A stretch of 37,122 nt of DNA from Candidatus Omnitrophota bacterium (lineage in GTDB: Bacteria > Omnitrophota > Gorgyraeia > JAGLLT01): NCBI GenBank assembly GCA_023140385.1, contig JAGLLT010000014.1:1-37122 (forward strand). Reading direction: 5' to 3'. A program made the position numbers and the translations under genes. Positions 34,393-37,122 of the stretch are shown here, in pieces. The first letter of the stretch is position 1; the number at the start of each line of letters is the position of its first letter. A model generated the notes under the pieces. That model was not told the DNA's origin. It was given only the letters and a program-made list of their open reading frames with translations, and ran no database searches.

Positions 34393-34468
34393 AAGTTTTT
34401 AAAAGATTGTTTTTGAAATATACTTGCAAAACAAGTCTTATACTATATAATGATATAAAGTATATATA
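34393..34468 (+). repeat. Right copy of 76-bp direct repeat, promoter of the helicase gene
   Basis: Contains TTGCAA (34424-34429), 16-bp spacer and TATAAT (34446-34451), with ACTTG-CAAAA-CAAGT (34422-34436) over the -35. Transcription would start near 34458, 57 bases before the helicase ATG. See the left copy at 28876. Confidence 0.85.
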
Positions 34469-34514
34469 AACTAGTAGATTAAGATAACATATTCAAAAGT
34501 GAGATCGGTTACGG

Positions 34515-37122
34515 ATGAAAAAGCAGGATATTTTAAATAATCTAAACCCCGAACAAAAGAAAGCGGTTATTCATGACAAGGGGCCGCTTTTGATTATTGC
34601 CGGGGCCGGGACCGGCAAGACAAGAGTTATTACCAGAAGAATTGCCTATCTTATAGCCTCTAAAAGAGCGGAACCCCAGCAGATTTTAGCCTTAACCTTT
34701 ACCGATAAGGCTGCCGCCGAGATGGAAGAAAGAGCGGATGTTTTAGTTCCCTATGGATACGCGGACATCTGGGTGAGTACCTTTCATGCTTTTGGGGAGA
34801 GGGTGCTGAGCGAGAAGGCGCTTGAAATAGGCATGGACTCCAACTTCAAGGTTTTGACTAAAGCTGAGCAGATAATTTTTATCAAGGAGCGTCTCTTTGA
34901 ATTTCCTATGAACTATTACCGGCCCCTGGGCAACCCGGACAGTTTCATCAAGGCTCTGGTGAGTGTTTTTTCAAGAGCCCGCGACGAGGATGTAAGCCCC
35001 GAGGAGTATCTGGCCTATGCCGAAAAGTTAAAGAAGAAGTTAAAAAAAGAGCCCGGCAATCGGGAATTAGGCGAACTGGCCAAAAAGGAGGAAGAAGTCG
35101 CTCTTTGCTATCAGAAGTATCAGGAATTGAAGTCAAAAGAAGGGATGATTGATTTCGGAGACCAATTTTTTCTGACACTCAAAATACTGAGAAAACACCC
35201 CACGATATTAAGCGAGTATCAGCAAAGGTTTAAATATATCCTGGTTGATGAATTTCAGGATACTAATTATGCCCAGTTTGAACTGGTTAAACTGCTGGCG
35301 GGAGGCCACGGAAACCTGACGGTTTCAGCTGATGATGACCAGTCTATATATAAATTCAGAGGAGCGGCTATTAGCAACGTACTGGGTTTTTTGGATACCT
35401 ATCAGGATGCCAAAAAGGTGGTTATTACAGAAAATTACCGTTCGTCCCAGCCGATTTTAGATTGTGCCTACAGGTTGATAGAGCACAATAACCCCGATCG
35501 CCTGGAAGTAAAGGCGGGAATTGACAAGAGGCTAAAGGGGATAAGCAAAAAAGGCCCTCTTCCCAGGCATCTTTATTATGACACCTTATCTCATGAAGCG
35601 GATGCTGTCAGCGAACTTATAAAGGAAAAGATTGATAAGGGCAAGTATACTTATCAGGACTTTGCCATTTTGGTGCGTTCTAACAATGACGCTGAGCCTT
35701 TTCTGCAGGCTATGAATATGAAGGCTATACCATGGCGTTTTAGCGGCAATCAGGGGCTTTACTCGCGGCCTGAAATTCGCCTGGCGACCGCTTTTTTTAG
35801 AGTTCTCTCTAATCTGTCGGATTCTGTCAGCCTCTTTTACCTGGCAAGTTCGCAGATTTATAAGGTCAAGATGGAAGCCTTAACCCTCTTTATGAATTAC
35901 GCCCGGAGAAGAAATAGTTCTCTTTATAGCGTATTTAAAGAAGCGGATAATCTAGCTTCCTTTATAAACGTTGAGGCTGAAGAAGCGGATAAAATAAAGC
36001 GGTTTTTGAATGATATCGATAAGTTTCTTGAAGCCTCCCGGAATTTACCCGCGGGCAACGTGCTCTATATGTTTTTAAGCGAAACAGGTTACCTCAATTA
36101 CCTCACAAAACAAGAGAACCAGGATAGTGAAGACAAAATTAAAAATCTCTCCAAGTTCTTTGAGATAGTAAAAAATTTTAGCAGTCTGACCGAGAAAGAC
36201 AGAGTGCCTATGTTCGTTTCGCATCTGGACCTGTTGATTAATAGCGGAGACGACCCGGCTGTGGTTGAAGCCGATCCGGATATACCGGCGGTCAATGTTT
36301 TAACGGTGCATAAAGCTAAGGGGCTTGAATTTCCGGTGGTTTTTTTGGTGAGCCTGGTTATGGGTAAGTTTCCCTGGCCGAGAAGGCGGGAGGCCATCAG
36401 GCTTCCTGATGATTTGGTAAAGGATATTCTGCCGGTGAGTGACTTTTATCTTCAGGAGGAGAGGCGGCTTTTTTACGTAGCTATGACCAGAGCCAAGAAA
36501 GAACTTTTTATGATGAGTTCGAGGGATTATGGAGGCAAGCGCCCGCGAAAAGTATCTATTTTTGTGCTGGAAGCTCTGGACTTGCCTAAGGCAGACTTTG
36601 AACCGTATAAGTCAAACGCCCTCGAGACAATAAAGAGGCATACTCCGCGGGCCGATAGCCCGGAAGCAAAGAAGACGGAGATAGCGGATGATAAAATCAT
36701 TAACCTAAATGCCTATAAGATGGATGACTACCTGACCTGTCCCCTGAAATACAAGTACATTCATATATTGGGAGTGCCTATTTTTAGACACCATACTGTA
36801 ATTTATGGTAAAATTTTACATGATGTTGTCGGCGAATACTTTCAAAATAAAATGAACAAAAAAAAGATTACGCTGGATAATTTACTTGCTTTTTATGAAA
36901 AGATATGGATAAATGAAGGTTATCTGACAAAGGCCCACGAGAAGGAGCGTTTTAACACGGGGCGCGAAACGATTAGAAATTTTTTTGAAAGGGAAGAGAA
37001 GATTAAGAAACTTCCCACCTGTATTGAAGAACCCTTTAAGATTATTTTGAACAAAGACAGGATTTCCGGCAGGTTTGACCGGCTGGATGAAGAGGGGGAT
37101 GAGGCGGTAATTATTGATTACA
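34515..37122 (+). CDS. UvrD/PcrA-type helicase with C-terminal RecB-like nuclease domain (3' end missing)
   Basis: Open from ATG 34515 to the window edge, 869 codons without a stop. Superfamily 1A helicase motifs in order: AGAGTGKT (29-36), LTFTDKAAAEM, VSTFHAFG, VDEFQDT (about 244-250), SADDDQSIYKFRGA, ENYRSS, VLTVHKAKGLEFPVVF, and FYVAMTRAKKELFM. After a linker comes DYLTCPLKYKY and ILHDVVGEYF, then SGRFDRLDEEGDEAVIIDY at the edge, the start of a PD-(D/E)xK active site as in AddB/RecB/Cas4. So this is a helicase-nuclease for double-strand break processing, possibly AddA-like. The ribosome site is weak (GGTTACGG). Confidence 0.9.
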   Translation, partial: MKKQDILNNLNPEQKKAVIHDKGPLLIIAGAGTGKTRVITRRIAYLIASKRAEPQQILALTFTDKAAAEMEERADVLVPYGYADIWVSTFHAFGERVLSEKALEIGMDSNFKVLTKAEQIIFIKERLFEFPMNYYRPLGNPDSFIKALVSVFSRARDEDVSPEEYLAYAEKLKKKLKKEPGNRELGELAKKEEEVALCYQKYQELKSKEGMIDFGDQFFLTLKILRKHPTILSEYQQRFKYILVDEFQDTNYAQFELVKLLAGGHGNLTVSADDDQSIYKFRGAAISNVLGFLDTYQDAKKVVITENYRSSQPILDCAYRLIEHNNPDRLEVKAGIDKRLKGISKKGPLPRHLYYDTLSHEADAVSELIKEKIDKGKYTYQDFAILVRSNNDAEPFLQAMNMKAIPWRFSGNQGLYSRPEIRLATAFFRVLSNLSDSVSLFYLASSQIYKVKMEALTLFMNYARRRNSSLYSVFKEADNLASFINVEAEEADKIKRFLNDIDKFLEASRNLPAGNVLYMFLSETGYLNYLTKQENQDSEDKIKNLSKFFEIVKNFSSLTEKDRVPMFVSHLDLLINSGDDPAVVEADPDIPAVNVLTVHKAKGLEFPVVFLVSLVMGKFPWPRRREAIRLPDDLVKDILPVSDFYLQEERRLFYVAMTRAKKELFMMSSRDYGGKRPRKVSIFVLEALDLPKADFEPYKSNALETIKRHTPRADSPEAKKTEIADDKIINLNAYKMDDYLTCPLKYKYIHILGVPIFRHHTVIYGKILHDVVGEYFQNKMNKKKITLDNLLAFYEKIWINEGYLTKAHEKERFNTGRETIRNFFEREEKIKKLPTCIEEPFKIILNKDRISGRFDRLDEEGDEAVIIDY

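Larger units (their letters stand above)
28876..34468. mobile_element. Putative defence island bounded by 76-bp direct repeats
   Basis: About 5.5 kb between near-identical direct repeats, inserted between rpsT and a UvrD-like helicase gene. Contents: a KAP-family NTPase (plus strand) and a minus-strand set of an Mrr-like nuclease and two small genes. The KAP gene is visibly more AT-rich than the flanking core genes. No transposase or integrase is seen inside, so the mechanism could be recombination between repeats or duplication at insertion. Confidence 0.65.

Noticed and set aside
34199-34429. 76-codon frame on the minus strand
   Set aside because: It overlaps the start of a better gene with a strong ribosome site, runs through that gene's promoter and the direct repeat, and has no family resemblance apart from one chance hydrophobic stretch.

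Overview
This is a stretch of bacterial chromosome from a Gram-negative organism. It encodes an LptE-like LPS-assembly lipoprotein, a BamD-like protein, an ExbB/ExbD motor and several lipobox proteins. Most genes are tightly packed, with repeated ATGA stop/start overlaps, and base composition is moderately AT-rich. The gene style (AMIN-PilZ fusion, several PilZ proteins, TPR/ExbBD/DUF4159 operon, short ComEC) suggests an uncultured lineage such as Omnitrophota. That placement is inference, since no rRNA is present.

Layout. 1-5864: end of the F1 ATP synthase genes (gamma tail, beta, short epsilon), an AMIN-PilZ membrane protein, rsmI, purN and a phosphohexomutase. 6076-9820: enolase from its own promoter, an FtsB-like protein, initiator tRNA, a PilZ protein, a lipoprotein, and on the minus strand tRNA-Ala, tRNA-Leu and a TPR-potassium channel fusion. 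9893-13283: endonuclease IV and leuS. 13376-21468: an operon of two TPR proteins, ExbB, two ExbD, a TonB-like protein fused to DUF4159, ComEA and ComEC, followed by an AEC-family transporter.

22554-25119 is the first accessory region. I read it as an integron-type gene-cassette array without an integrase (a CALIN): five attC-like sites in one orientation, all genes on the minus strand, carrying BrnT/BrnA toxin-antitoxin genes and small exported proteins. The key evidence is that the start of a cassette is complementary to the R'' box of its own attC. This holds 8/8, 8/8 and 7/8 in three cassettes and fails in the fourth. In that one a BrnT gene is truncated, as expected if two cassettes were fused by deletion.

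25241-28493 returns to core genes: a PilZ protein, a BamD-like TPR protein, LptE, HolA, and ribosomal protein S20 on the minus strand. 28876-34468 is the second accessory region, about 5.5 kb, bounded by 76-bp direct repeats (74/76 identical) that each contain a promoter. It carries a large KAP-family NTPase and, on the other strand, an Mrr-like nuclease with a possible modified-DNA reader domain plus two small genes. It looks like a defence island. The right-hand repeat supplies the promoter of a UvrD-like helicase-nuclease gene that runs off the end of the window.

All calls were made by reading the sequence; no database search or folding program was run.
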